A DNA stretch of 64,000 bases, taken from positions 1 to 64,000 of the forward strand of contig CAVYOA010000017.1 of NCBI GenBank assembly GCA_963769945.1, given 5' to 3'. Each line of letters begins with the position of its first letter. Within the stretch, counting starts at the first letter, position 1. Both the position numbers and the translations under genes were made by a program. This DNA is from WHSW01 sp963769945. Lineage in GTDB: Bacteria > Actinomycetota > Thermoleophilia > Solirubrobacterales > 70-9. This document shows positions 16,030 to 24,537 of the stretch, piece by piece. A model generated the notes under the pieces. It was not told the DNA's origin. It saw only the letters and a list, made by a program, of their open reading frames with translations, and searched no databases.

Positions 16030-17597
16030 GCGGCCACCGTGCCGCGTTCGGAGAGCAGGTAGATCGGCGGCGCGGCAATCGCGAGCAAGACCAGCGACGG
16101 GATCGCGCTCGCTTCATAAAAGCCGAAGCTCGTCTGGTTCCAGATCTCTGTGGCCAAGGTCTCGAATCCGATCGGGGCGAGGATCAGCGTCGCCGGCAGC
16201 TCTTTCGCCGCATGCAGGAATATCAGCGCAGTTGCGGCGAGGATGCCACCGCGAACCAGCGGCACGGTGACCGTCGCGAACACCTGACTTGGCCGGCGCC
16301 CGAGGCCGCGTGCCGCCTCCTCGACGCGGGGCGACACCTGCGTCAGCGAGGAGCTGACGGCACCGATGCCCAGCGGCAGGTAGTGGACCACAAGCGCAAA
16401 GACCAGCAGGGCGAGGGTTTGGTAGATCGGCTCGAAGACGCGGGTGGCGAAGTAGACGAGCGCGAGCGCGACGACGATGCCCGGCAGCGCGTATCCGGCG
16501 TGGCTGAAGCGCTCGATCGTGCGAGTAGCGGCGCTGGGAAAGTGCGTTGCCAAGAGCGCGACGATCAGCGCGCAGGCACCGCCCGCAAGCGCCGCAAACG
16601 ACGCCGCCAGCAGGGTGTTGGTGGCGAGCGCTGCGGCAAGCTCGACCGAGGTGCTGCCGCTGGAGATCCCCTTGGTCGACCAGTAGATCAGGACCCCGAC
16701 GGGAAGCACGAGCGCGATCAACACGACCGCTGCGCAGAAGGCCAGCGCCGGGGCCCGCCAGCGCCCCAGCGTGTAGGGCCTGGGCGGGCGTGGCGGCCCC
16801 GGCCCCAGGCGGTGCACCGCCTTGGCGTTTCGCACGCGTGAGTTGATCCACAACAAGATCAGCATCAGCACGACGAGCACCGCCCCCAACCCGGCTGCCG
16901 CGGTGCGATCGAATGCCGACTTGTAGGCGATGTAGATCTCGCTCGTAAACGAGTCGAAGCGCATGATCGAAACGGCGCCAAAATCGCTCATCACATAGAG
17001 CGCGACGAGCAGGCCGCCCGCCGCGAGCGCCGGCCACAGCTGCGGCACGACAACCGAGCGAAACACCTCGAACGGCCCTCGGCCCATTCCGCGGGCGGCG
17101 TCCTCGAGCTGCGGATCGATGCGCGCCAGGGTGGCGCGAACCGGCAACAGCACCAGCGGGAAGGTGAACAGGCTGAGCACGAGCCAGGCGCCGGTGAAGC
17201 CGTAGATCGAGGGCAGGCGTTCGACACCGAGGGCGTCTTGGAGCATGCCGTTGGGGCCGAGCGCGGCGACGAAGAGGTAGGCGCCGACATAGCTCGGGAT
17301 CACCAGCGGGAGCGTGCACAGCGTCGCCCACAACCGCCGCGCAGGGAGGTCGGTGCGCACGGTGAGCCAGCCAATCGGGAGCGCGATCGCAATCGCCGTG
17401 GCGGTGACCGCGGCGGCAAGCGCGAGCGTGCGAGCGACGACAAGCAGCGTCTCGGGATCGATCGCCACCTCGAGCGCCGGGCCGAGATCGCCCGCGACGA
17501 TGATCAGCAGATAGCCCGCGGGCAACAAAGCTGCGAGGCCGATGACCCCCCCTGCGAGCAGCAGTGATGAAGCTGGGCGCCTGGCCGCGCTCGACAT
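16026..17597 (-). CDS. fbpB: Iron(III) ABC transporter permease (two fused permease units)
   Basis: A 523-residue inner-membrane permease of the FbpB type, made of two homologous six-helix halves (about 1-250 and 290-523). Each half carries an EAA loop for the ATPase: DAARGMGRGPFEVFRSVVVP and EAARGLGRRPSQVFATVTVP. Fe3+ would pass from FbpA to the cytoplasm. It is 19 bases from fbpA and overlaps fbpC. Confidence 0.92.
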   Translation of the reverse strand: MSSAARRPASSLLLAGGVIGLAALLPAGYLLIIVAGDLGPALEVAIDPETLLVVARTLALAAAVTATAIAIALPIGWLTVRTDLPARRLWATLCTLPLVIPSYVGAYLFVAALGPNGMLQDALGVERLPSIYGFTGAWLVLSLFTFPLVLLPVRATLARIDPQLEDAARGMGRGPFEVFRSVVVPQLWPALAAGGLLVALYVMSDFGAVSIMRFDSFTSEIYIAYKSAFDRTAAAGLGAVLVVLMLILLWINSRVRNAKAVHRLGPGPPRPPRPYTLGRWRAPALAFCAAVVLIALVLPVGVLIYWSTKGISSGSTSVELAAALATNTLLAASFAALAGGACALIVALLATHFPSAATRTIERFSHAGYALPGIVVALALVYFATRVFEPIYQTLALLVFALVVHYLPLGIGAVSSSLTQVSPRVEEAARGLGRRPSQVFATVTVPLVRGGILAATALIFLHAAKELPATLILAPIGFETLATEIWNQTSFGFYEASAIPSLVLLAIAAPPIYLLSERGTVAA

Positions 17598-17616
17598 CAG
17601 GGCGCTGCCTCGGCGA

Positions 17617-18660
17617 TCACAGGGCGCCCGCCTCCTGCATCAGCTCGATCGTCGCCTGGATCTCGGTGACGTCGGTGAGATCGCCGCCGGGTGAGGGAAT
17701 ATCGGCGAGCGGGACGTCGAGCGAGGGATCGGCGGCGACACCGGTGGCGACCGGATACTCCTTCGAGGTCGAGGTGAAGAACTCCTGACCCTCGTCGGAG
17801 AGCAGCGAGCGCACGAAATCGAACGCCTCTTGCTTGCGCTCGGACGACTCGAGCACGCCGACGCTGGTCAGCAGGATCAGCGAGCCGAAGTCGTCGGGCT
17901 GGAAGTAGACCTCGACCGGATAGTCGTCGCCCTCGGCCGCAACGGCCTGGGCGACGTAGTAGTGGTTGAGCAGGCCGTAGTCGATCTCGCCGCCGGCGAT
18001 CGCATCGCGGATCGAGACGTTGTCGGGGAACGCGACGGCGCCGTTATCGACCATGCCCTCGAGCCATTCGCGGGCAACGTCCTCGCCACGGGAGAGGCGC
18101 AGCACGGTCACGTACTGCTGCAGGGTCGAGGTCGCCGGGCCCCAGCCGACCCGGCCCTCGTACTGCGGGTCGGTGAGCTCGAGCGGTGAGTCGGGCAGCT
18201 CGGACTCGGCGATGTCGTCGGCGTGGGCGAGGACGCGTACGCGAGCGGTGACGCCGACCCAGCGGCCATCGGGGTCGCGGAACTTCTCCGGCACGCGGTC
18301 GAGGATGTCGGCTGGAAGCTCGGCCAGCAGACCCTCGTCGGCGACGGCAGCGATCGCGCCCGGCTCCTGGGCAAAGAAAGCGTCGGCGGGGGAGGCGTCG
18401 CCCTCCTCGACGACGGTCGCGGCGAGGTCGGCGGTTTCTGCGAAGCGAACTTGGACGTCGCGCTGAGCGTCGGCCTCATACATGTCGACAGCGCCGCCGA
18501 TCGCAGCCGGGATGCGCCCGGAATAGAGCGTGATCCCCTCGGTCTCGGGCTCCTCGGCACCGCCGTCGGAACCGTCGGTTGACGCGCCGCAGGCGCCGGC
18601 GGCGATACTCGCCGCGGTGAGCAGCAAGCAGGTTGTAATTCCCAGTCGAGAGGTCGGCAT
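17617..18660 (-). CDS. fbpA: Iron(III)-binding lipoprotein of ABC transporter
   Basis: The 347-residue periplasmic-type binding protein of the Fbp system. A lipoprotein signal ends at Cys24 (AAGAC), then an acidic linker, then ITLYSGR, the first strand of ferric-binding proteins. The adjacent tyrosines in GLLNHYYVAQ are the iron-coordinating pair of this family. The ATG is directly preceded by an iron-box-like palindrome, with no room for a ribosome binding site, so a leaderless or very short-leader mRNA is likely. Confidence 0.92.
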   Translation of the reverse strand: MPTSRLGITTCLLLTAASIAAGACGASTDGSDGGAEEPETEGITLYSGRIPAAIGGAVDMYEADAQRDVQVRFAETADLAATVVEEGDASPADAFFAQEPGAIAAVADEGLLAELPADILDRVPEKFRDPDGRWVGVTARVRVLAHADDIAESELPDSPLELTDPQYEGRVGWGPATSTLQQYVTVLRLSRGEDVAREWLEGMVDNGAVAFPDNVSIRDAIAGGEIDYGLLNHYYVAQAVAAEGDDYPVEVYFQPDDFGSLILLTSVGVLESSERKQEAFDFVRSLLSDEGQEFFTSTSKEYPVATGVAADPSLDVPLADIPSPGGDLTDVTEIQATIELMQEAGAL

Positions 18661-18673
18661 TAGGTGAGCCTAA
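18660..18673. promoter_or_regulatory. Iron-box-like palindrome (DtxR/IdeR type) at fbpA start
   Basis: TTAGGTGAGCCTAA is a palindrome (TTAGG-n4-CCTAA). It matches the first 14 positions of the DtxR/IdeR consensus (TTAGGTTAGSCTAA) with one mismatch; the last 5 positions of the 19-base consensus match poorly. It abuts the fbpA start codon and lies 34 bases before the divergent GT-C gene. In the fbpA direction a TAGTAT hexamer ends about 12 bases before the ATG. Repression by an iron-loaded DtxR-family protein is the natural reading. Confidence 0.65.
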
Positions 18674-18706
18674 TACTAGATCAATGATTTCCAATCGATT
18701 CGGCCA

Positions 18707-20149
18707 GTGATCGCTAACCGCCTCGGTGCGCCGTTTGTGATCGGCGCCGTTGCATTGCTCTCGTTGCTGGTCGCATTCGCGCCGGCCTATGACCCCTGGG
18801 CGTGGCTGGTGTGGGGTCGCGAGGTCGTCGCGCTCGATCTCGACACCGAGGCGGGCCCTTCGTGGAAGCCGCTACCGGTGATGATCACCTCGCTGCTGAC
18901 CGTGACCGGCGATGCGGCACCGCAGCTGTGGCTGGCGGTGGCCCGGGCCGGCTGGCTTGCCGCCGCGATGCTGGCCGGGCTGCTGGCCGCGCAACTACTG
19001 TTCCCGCGCCGCACTGCGACCGCGCTCGCGGTGCGCTTTGCTCCCCGGCGCGTTCGGGGAGCCCGGCTTGCCGCCGCGCTGATCGCGGCGGGTGGGGTCC
19101 TACTGCTGCACGACGAGTTCACGCCTTGGACTCGCCAGTTCGCCGGCGGGCTCTCGGAGCCGCTGCTGGTCGCGCTCGTGCTCGGCGCGATCGAGCGTCA
19201 CCTCGCCCTGCGCCCGGTGCAGGCGTTCGGCCTCGGCGTTGCGGCGGCGTTACTGCGCCCCGAGGCGTGGCCGTTTCTCGCTCTCTATGGCGCCTACCTG
19301 TGGCGGCTCGACCCGCGCTTTCGGCGCTTGGTCGGTGCCGGTGGGGCGACGGTAGCGCTGCTTTGGACCGTGCCTGACCTGCTTGGCTCGGGCAGCGTGC
19401 TGACCGGCGCCGATCGCGCGCGCGAAGCGACCGGATCCCCTCCTTTCGAAGCGCTCGAGGCGATCGGGCGCTCGCTCAACCTAGTGCTCGCCGGATTGCT
19501 GGTGGCGGCCACATACGCCGTGCTCAGCGCGCGCCAGCAGGGTGAGCGCGCCCTCGTCCTGCTCGCTGCCGGAGCGCTCGCCTGGGTCGGGGTCGTCGCC
19601 GTGCTCGCGGCCGTGGGCTATGCCGGCCTGCCACGCTTCGCCGCTGCGGCCGGCGCGATTGGCTGCGTGCTCGGAGCCGTTGGCGTGGTTCGGATGCTGG
19701 CCGCGATCGATGGCATGCGGGCAGTCGATCCACGGCGACGATGGGCGATCGTCGCCACAGCATGCCTGCTGGCGCTCCTCGGCGGGCAGGCCGCAATTCG
19801 GGCAGCCGAGACGGTTGGCGATGTCGACGACGCTCTCGCTTACGCGACGCGTGTCGACGATCTCTCGAGCCAGGTCTCCGAGCTCGGTGCCCGGCGGCTT
19901 GTCGACTGCGGTCCGGTGGCGAGTACCGACTTCCTCACCCAGACGGCGCTGGCGTGGTTCGTCGAGGAGCCGATCGACGCGGTCTCGATCCGCGTGAAGA
20001 CAGCCCCCGCGCAGGGCACGGCGTTCGTCTATTCGACGGCGCCGGCGGCGCTTGCGCGGATGATCGAAGACAGCGGCCAACGCGTTGACGCTCGCGGTGG
20101 GTGGGAGGCCTATTCGATCTCATGCACCGAGCAAGGCTTGTCGCGTTGA
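18707..20149 (+). CDS. GT-C-like integral membrane protein (putative lipid-linked-sugar glycosyltransferase)
   Basis: A 480-residue polytopic membrane protein with about 10-11 helices and a soluble C-terminal domain of about 100 residues. The early loop DPWAWLVWGREV, right after helix 1, and the later LLRPEAWPFL motif resemble GT-C enzymes that use polyprenyl-phosphate sugars on the outer membrane face. No specific acceptor can be named. The GTG at 18707 is the first reasonable start. It is divergent from fbpA over a 46-base gap holding an iron-box-like site, and it leads a four-gene row up to 23568. Confidence 0.65.
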   Translation: MIANRLGAPFVIGAVALLSLLVAFAPAYDPWAWLVWGREVVALDLDTEAGPSWKPLPVMITSLLTVTGDAAPQLWLAVARAGWLAAAMLAGLLAAQLLFPRRTATALAVRFAPRRVRGARLAAALIAAGGVLLLHDEFTPWTRQFAGGLSEPLLVALVLGAIERHLALRPVQAFGLGVAAALLRPEAWPFLALYGAYLWRLDPRFRRLVGAGGATVALLWTVPDLLGSGSVLTGADRAREATGSPPFEALEAIGRSLNLVLAGLLVAATYAVLSARQQGERALVLLAAGALAWVGVVAVLAAVGYAGLPRFAAAAGAIGCVLGAVGVVRMLAAIDGMRAVDPRRRWAIVATACLLALLGGQAAIRAAETVGDVDDALAYATRVDDLSSQVSELGARRLVDCGPVASTDFLTQTALAWFVEEPIDAVSIRVKTAPAQGTAFVYSTAPAALARMIEDSGQRVDARGGWEAYSISCTEQGLSR

Positions 20150-20192
20150 CTCGGCTGAGCCAACAGCCGACTACCATGCGCCCCGGGTTGTA

Positions 20193-20206
20193 TTAGGTAT
20201 GCCTAA
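20193..20206. promoter_or_regulatory. Iron-box-like palindrome overlapping GT2 start
   Basis: TTAGGTATGCCTAA has the same TTAGG-n4-CCTAA design as the site at 18660 and contains the likely ATG (20199) of the glycosyltransferase gene. TTGTATTA just upstream could supply a -10. A repressor here would block both polymerase and ribosome access. Confidence 0.55.
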
Positions 20207-21143
20207 CTCTGATCACAACAGAAGCTCGATCGCGCTCACCGTCGTCGTTCCGGCGACCGATCGGCCGCCGACGCTCGAGCGCTGCCTGGCCGCGCTGAAT
20301 GCCTCGAGCGCTCCGCCTGAACAGACCGTCGTCGTCACCGAGTCCACGCTTGGCGGACCGGCTGCGGCGCGCAACGCCGGCGCTCGCGAGGCTGAGCACG
20401 AGCTGATCGCCTTCGTCGACGCCGATGTCGCGGTGCACGCCGATGCGCTGGCGCGGCTGCGTCAGCGCTTCGCGACCGATCCCGGCCTCGTCGCCGCGTT
20501 CGGCAGCTACGACGACGCGCCGCCGGAGCCGGGCACCGTGTCGCGCTTTCGCAACCTCCTGCACCACCACACTCACACCTCGAGCCCGGGCCCGGCCGAA
20601 ACGTTTTGGGCCGGCCTCGGTGTCGTTCGGCGCAGCGCGTTTGTCGAGCACGGCGGTTTCGACGAGCAGCGCTTCACGGCGCCGGCCGTGGAGGACATCG
20701 AGCTCGGCATGCGCCTGCGCGCCGCCGGTGCAGCGATCGTCCTCGACCCGAGCGTGCGGGGAACGCATCTCAAGCGCTGGACGCTGGTATCGATGGTGCG
20801 AACCGATTTCGCTCGCCGCGGCGTTCCCTGGCTGCGCCTACAGCTGGAAGCCGGCTCTGACTCGGCGGCGCTAAACCTGTCGCCGCGACACCGGGCCACG
20901 GCGCTGGCCTCGGCCGCGATCGTCGCCGCGGCGCTCGCGCGCCGGCCGCGAGTCGCGGTCGTCGCGCTGGCGGCGATGCTTGCTCTCAACGCACCGTTCT
21001 ATCGCCTGCTCGCCAGGCGTGGCGGCGCGCCGCTGCTGATCGGCGGCGTCGCGCTGCACGTGATCCACAACCTCACCGCGGTCGCCGCTGCCGGGGTGGC
21101 ACTGGCGCAGCACCTGCTGGCGCGAACGAGGGCGCCAGCGTGA
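20199..21143 (+). CDS. Glycosyltransferase family 2
   Basis: A 314-residue GT-A-fold glycosyltransferase. Residues 10-110 form the nucleotide-sugar domain (ALTVVVPATDRPPTLERCL, GPAAARNAGA, then the metal-binding FVDADVAV). Residues about 140-190 include EDIELGMRLRAAG, the acceptor/catalytic region. Two to three hydrophobic helices close the protein. The frame is open further upstream (to 20085, inside the previous gene), but similarity begins after ATG 20199, which lies inside an iron-box-like palindrome. It overlaps the next gene by four bases. Confidence 0.8.
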   Translation: MPNSDHNRSSIALTVVVPATDRPPTLERCLAALNASSAPPEQTVVVTESTLGGPAAARNAGAREAEHELIAFVDADVAVHADALARLRQRFATDPGLVAAFGSYDDAPPEPGTVSRFRNLLHHHTHTSSPGPAETFWAGLGVVRRSAFVEHGGFDEQRFTAPAVEDIELGMRLRAAGAAIVLDPSVRGTHLKRWTLVSMVRTDFARRGVPWLRLQLEAGSDSAALNLSPRHRATALASAAIVAAALARRPRVAVVALAAMLALNAPFYRLLARRGGAPLLIGGVALHVIHNLTAVAAAGVALAQHLLARTRAPA

Positions 21144-22057
21144 TCGCCCCGCCGCTTCGCCTCGGCATCGTCGGCTGTGGGCGGGTCGCCGAGCATGGCT
21201 ACCTGCCCGCGATCGCGGGGACGGAGGCGGCCGAGGTGGTCGCGCTCGCCGATCCGATCCAAGCGCGGCGAGAGTCGCTGGCGTTGCGGTGCAAGACCGG
21301 GCCTTCGCTGCACATCGATGCCCAGGCAATGATCGCTGACGCTTGGGTCGAGGCGGTGATCGTCGCCAGTCCGGCTGGCGACCACGTCGCAGCGGCGACG
21401 GCCGCCGCGGCGGCCGGCCTCGCTTGCTTGGTCGAAAAGCCTCCCGGCCCCGACGTGGCCAGCGCGAGAGCGTTGGCCGAACTCTCGCCGGCGCCGTGGA
21501 TCGGTTTCAACCGGCGCTTCTCGCAGGGCCTCGAGTTGATCGAGCTCGTCCCCTCCGAGGGCGAGCTCGAGCTCGAGCTCGAGCTTCGCTACCGGCGAGC
21601 GTCGTGGCAAGCCTATGTCGTTCGCGACGACGTTCTGCTCGACCTCGCGCCTCACCTGATCGATCTCTCGCTGCTGATCGCGGGCGGTCCCGCCGAAGTC
21701 GTCGACGCGGTCGTCTCACCGGAGCGCGCCGAGCTCATGCTCGAGCTCGATCGCGGCCCCGCGCGAATCCGCTGTGCTGCGGATCGCAGCCATCTCGAGC
21801 GTGCGGTTGTGCGCGTCGGCGGAGTCGAGCTCGCCGCGAGCCGGATCGGTGGAATGACTGGCTCGGGACTGAGCCGTCTGCGCCGCGCCGATCACCCGCT
21901 GGTGGCGTCGCTGCGCCGCCAGGTCGAGGCGTTTGCCGCAGCCGCGCGGGGCGGCGATTCGGGCGTGCTCGCCACGGCTGACGATGGCGTCAGGGTGATG
22001 GAGGTGGTTGACGGCGCAGCCTCGATCGAGCTGCTGGAGGCGGCGGCAAGTTCTTGA
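21140..22057 (+). CDS. Gfo/Idh/MocA-family NAD(P)-dependent oxidoreductase
   Basis: A 305-residue sugar-type dehydrogenase. The Rossmann motif GIVGCGRVAEHGYLPAI starts at residue 8, the conserved EKPPGPD (EKP motif, usual catalytic region) is near residue 98, and a C-terminal alpha/beta domain follows. The family oxidises or epimerises sugars and nucleotide sugars, in keeping with the flanking glycosyltransferases. A low-complexity run of alternating Glu-Leu near residue 145 comes from a GAGCTC repeat. GTG start overlaps the previous stop. Confidence 0.82.
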   Translation: MIAPPLRLGIVGCGRVAEHGYLPAIAGTEAAEVVALADPIQARRESLALRCKTGPSLHIDAQAMIADAWVEAVIVASPAGDHVAAATAAAAAGLACLVEKPPGPDVASARALAELSPAPWIGFNRRFSQGLELIELVPSEGELELELELRYRRASWQAYVVRDDVLLDLAPHLIDLSLLIAGGPAEVVDAVVSPERAELMLELDRGPARIRCAADRSHLERAVVRVGGVELAASRIGGMTGSGLSRLRRADHPLVASLRRQVEAFAAAARGGDSGVLATADDGVRVMEVVDGAASIELLEAAASS

Positions 22058-23568
22058 TCTGCGTGCTCCAGTTCGACTCGGCCAGCGTCTCGGTCCTGGA
22101 GCGGTTGCTGGACGAAGGGCGCCTACCGGCACTGGCTGAGCTCAATCGCCGGGGAAAGCGGATCGAGCTCGAGACCCCGGCGACCGATTTCGCTGCGGGC
22201 GCCTTCTACACGCTCTACAGCGGCGTCGAGCTCGGCGACCACGGCAGCTTCTATCCGTTTCAGTGGTCGGCTCGCGAGCAGCGGGCACGCTACGCGACGG
22301 CGTTCGAGACGGCTCCTGCCGTCTGGGAGCAGCTCGCCACGTCGGGGCTGCGAACGCTGGCAATCGATCCTTACGAGAGCCGGCCGCCCGAGCGCGCGCA
22401 GGGGACGTTGATCTGCGGCTGGGGCTTCGAGGATCGAGTCGTGCTGCCGCGGTGGTCGCGTCCGTCCGCAGCCGGGCGCCAATGGGAGGGTCGCTTCGGT
22501 CGCGCCCCAAACGCGACTGAGATCTTCGGCCGCCCGCGGGTGGGCGATCTGCTCGAGCTGCGCGAAAAGCTCGTCGCTGCGCCGGCTCGAATCGCGACAC
22601 TGGCGGAGGAACTGCTGCGCCGCGAGAGCTTCGACCTCGCCTGGCTCACCTTCAGCGCCGCCCACCTCGCCGGGCATCAGTTCTGGGATCTGTCCCAGCT
22701 CGATCCGGCCGCGCTCGATCGCGAGTCCCAAGCGATCCTCGAATCGGCGCTCGACGATGTCTACGTTGCCGTCGACAGGGCGATTGCCCGAGTGCTGGAG
22801 CGGCTGCCGGCCGGCGCCGACGTCGTCGTCACCTCCGCCGTCGGCATGGACGTCAACACCAGCCGCGCCGACCTGCTGCCGCAGATGCTGGCGGCCGTGC
22901 TCTCAGGTGGCCCGCTCGAAAGCGACGAAGCCGGGGCGATCTGGCGCCTGCGCGCAGCGGTCCCCCAGCGTTTGCGCGCGGCAATAGCGGCAGGGATCCC
23001 CGACCGCGTCGCACTCGATCTCACCGCCCGGCTCGAGCTGCGAGGCCTCGACTGGGCGAGTACCCGTGCCTTTTGTCATCCCGCCGACAACCAGGGTTAC
23101 ATCCGGCTCAACCTCGCTGACCGCGAGCGCGATGGGATCGTTGCCCGCGACGACGCCACGGCCGTGGTCGAAGAGATCGCCGCGGGCCTGGCGACCTTCA
23201 GCGATGACGATGGCGCCCCTGCGGTGGATGAGGTGGTTCGCGTCAGCGAGCGCTACCCGGGCGAACGCGCGGAGCGCCTGCCCGACCTCTCTGTGCGCTG
23301 GTCACAGCGCCCGGCAACCAAGCTCGCGGCGCTGCACTCACCACGCTTCGGCGACGTCCGGCGCCGGGGCAGCGGCTCGGGACGCTCGGGCAACCACACG
23401 CCGGGCGATGCCTGGGCAATCGTGGTGGCGGGCGGGTCGCAGGCCCGCGAACTTGGCCGGCCGGGGCGGTTGGTGGATGTGGCGGCGACGGTGTGTGAGG
23501 TGGTGGGTGCGGACCGTGGTGGCATACCCGGTGAGCCTTTGCTGACGCCATTGGCTGGGGCTGGGTAG
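22054..23568 (+). CDS. Alkaline-phosphatase-superfamily phosphodiesterase/nucleotide pyrophosphatase-like protein
   Basis: A 504-residue protein with the layout of type I phosphodiesterase/nucleotide pyrophosphatases. The N-terminal strand LQFDSAS gives the metal Asp, TDFAAGAFYTLYSG lies in the nucleophile region, FSAAHLAGHQFWD is a His-rich metal loop, and GRSGNHTPGDAW is the last metal His motif. No signal peptide is seen. The substrate is unknown; close relatives act on phosphate esters or transfer phosphate-type groups to sugars and lipids. TTG start overlaps the preceding stop. Confidence 0.7.
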   Translation: MICVLQFDSASVSVLERLLDEGRLPALAELNRRGKRIELETPATDFAAGAFYTLYSGVELGDHGSFYPFQWSAREQRARYATAFETAPAVWEQLATSGLRTLAIDPYESRPPERAQGTLICGWGFEDRVVLPRWSRPSAAGRQWEGRFGRAPNATEIFGRPRVGDLLELREKLVAAPARIATLAEELLRRESFDLAWLTFSAAHLAGHQFWDLSQLDPAALDRESQAILESALDDVYVAVDRAIARVLERLPAGADVVVTSAVGMDVNTSRADLLPQMLAAVLSGGPLESDEAGAIWRLRAAVPQRLRAAIAAGIPDRVALDLTARLELRGLDWASTRAFCHPADNQGYIRLNLADRERDGIVARDDATAVVEEIAAGLATFSDDDGAPAVDEVVRVSERYPGERAERLPDLSVRWSQRPATKLAALHSPRFGDVRRRGSGSGRSGNHTPGDAWAIVVAGGSQARELGRPGRLVDVAATVCEVVGADRGGIPGEPLLTPLAGAG

Positions 23569-23607
23569 GGAAAGTGGGTTAAGCGTTAAGCGGTTCGACC
23601 CAGCCCC
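23557..23607. terminator. Bidirectional terminator-like hairpin between convergent genes
   Basis: GGGGCTGGGT (23557-23566) and ACCCAGCCCC (23598-23607) pair perfectly over 10 bases around a 31-base loop, straddling the two convergent stop codons. There is no T-run. The long loop and GC stem suggest a factor-assisted stop or mRNA end protection rather than a classical intrinsic terminator. Confidence 0.45.
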
Positions 23608-24452
23608 GTGAACCTCTCGGCCACCACCCCCGCCGCGACCGCCGCCTGTGCCGCGACGACGATTGCGCCGACGGCCGGCCCTGCTTCGAACCCCCACCGC
23701 ACCAGCCCCGCGTAGAAGCTCGGGCCGGCCAGCCGGCGGTCGGCGGCGCCACGCCGAAACTGCGCCGCGCCGCGGCCGTAGCGGTACTGCTGTCGCAGAA
23801 AGTCGCGCGCGCCGTCGAGCTCTTGCTGATGGATCACTCGGGCCGCGGGCTCCCAGGCGATCTCGACTCCCGCGGCGACAACCCGCGCGCACCAGTCGCG
23901 GTCTTCGCCGGCGGCGCTGCGATAGGACTCGTCGAAGGGCAGGCGCCGCAGCGTCTCGCGCGTCGCCGCCAGGTTGCAAGAGGGGGCGAAGCGGACGGCC
24001 TCACCGTCTTGATGTAGAGATGCCGCGGTCAGATACTCGACGATCGCCTGCGATGCCGCCACCGCAGCGGAGGCGTCCGGCGGCGCCGAGGTGCGTCCGG
24101 CCGCAACGCCGAGCCCGGCTGAGTCGCGGACGGCGGTGGCGGCGTCGGAGAGCGCTGCGGCCCAGCCACTGGTCGCGATGCAGTCGTCATCGATGAAGCA
24201 GATGACCTCACCCTCGGCGGCGCGGGCGCCGAGGTTGCGTGCCGCTGCGGGCCCCCGTCTCGGGCCGCTCACGACCCTCGTCGTATCAAGCACCGTGGCC
24301 GCGGCGTCGATCGCGCCGCGATCGCGCGAGCCGTCGTCAACGACGACAACGTCGAGAGCGATTGCGCCCTGCGCCGCCAGCGAAGCGAGGCAGCGCGCGA
24401 GGCTCTGAGGGCGGTCGCGAGTCGGGACGACGATCGAGATCATGTCGGTCAT
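23586..24452 (-). CDS. Glycosyltransferase family 2
   Basis: A 288-residue GT-A enzyme. MTDMISIVVPTRDRPQSLAR begins the fold, then VVVDDGSRD, GPAAARNLGARAAEGEVI and the metal-binding FIDDDC. ESYRSAAGEDRDWCARV lies in the acceptor region, and a hydrophobic segment is near the C-terminus. The frame is open for 135 further codons upstream, but those read antisense through surE and show no GT sequence, so the ATG at 24452 is chosen. It converges on the phosphodiesterase-like gene and is divergent from surE. Confidence 0.85.
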   Translation of the reverse strand: MTDMISIVVPTRDRPQSLARCLASLAAQGAIALDVVVVDDGSRDRGAIDAAATVLDTTRVVSGPRRGPAAARNLGARAAEGEVICFIDDDCIATSGWAAALSDAATAVRDSAGLGVAAGRTSAPPDASAAVAASQAIVEYLTAASLHQDGEAVRFAPSCNLAATRETLRRLPFDESYRSAAGEDRDWCARVVAAGVEIAWEPAARVIHQQELDGARDFLRQQYRYGRGAAQFRRGAADRRLAGPSFYAGLVRWGFEAGPAVGAIVVAAQAAVAAGVVAERFTGLGRTA

Positions 24453-24537
24453 CGCTACTGAGTCTGCCCTCAACCAGCGAGTCCAACCATTACGGGGCCG
24501 TCCGTAGAATCGCCGAGCGAGCGACCAACTACTGAGA

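Noticed and set aside
21560..21590. GAGCTC repeat run in the Gfo/Idh/MocA gene as a possible regulatory or unstable repeat
   Set aside because: It encodes alternating Glu-Leu in frame and the protein reads normally on both sides; it is best seen as local codon repetition.
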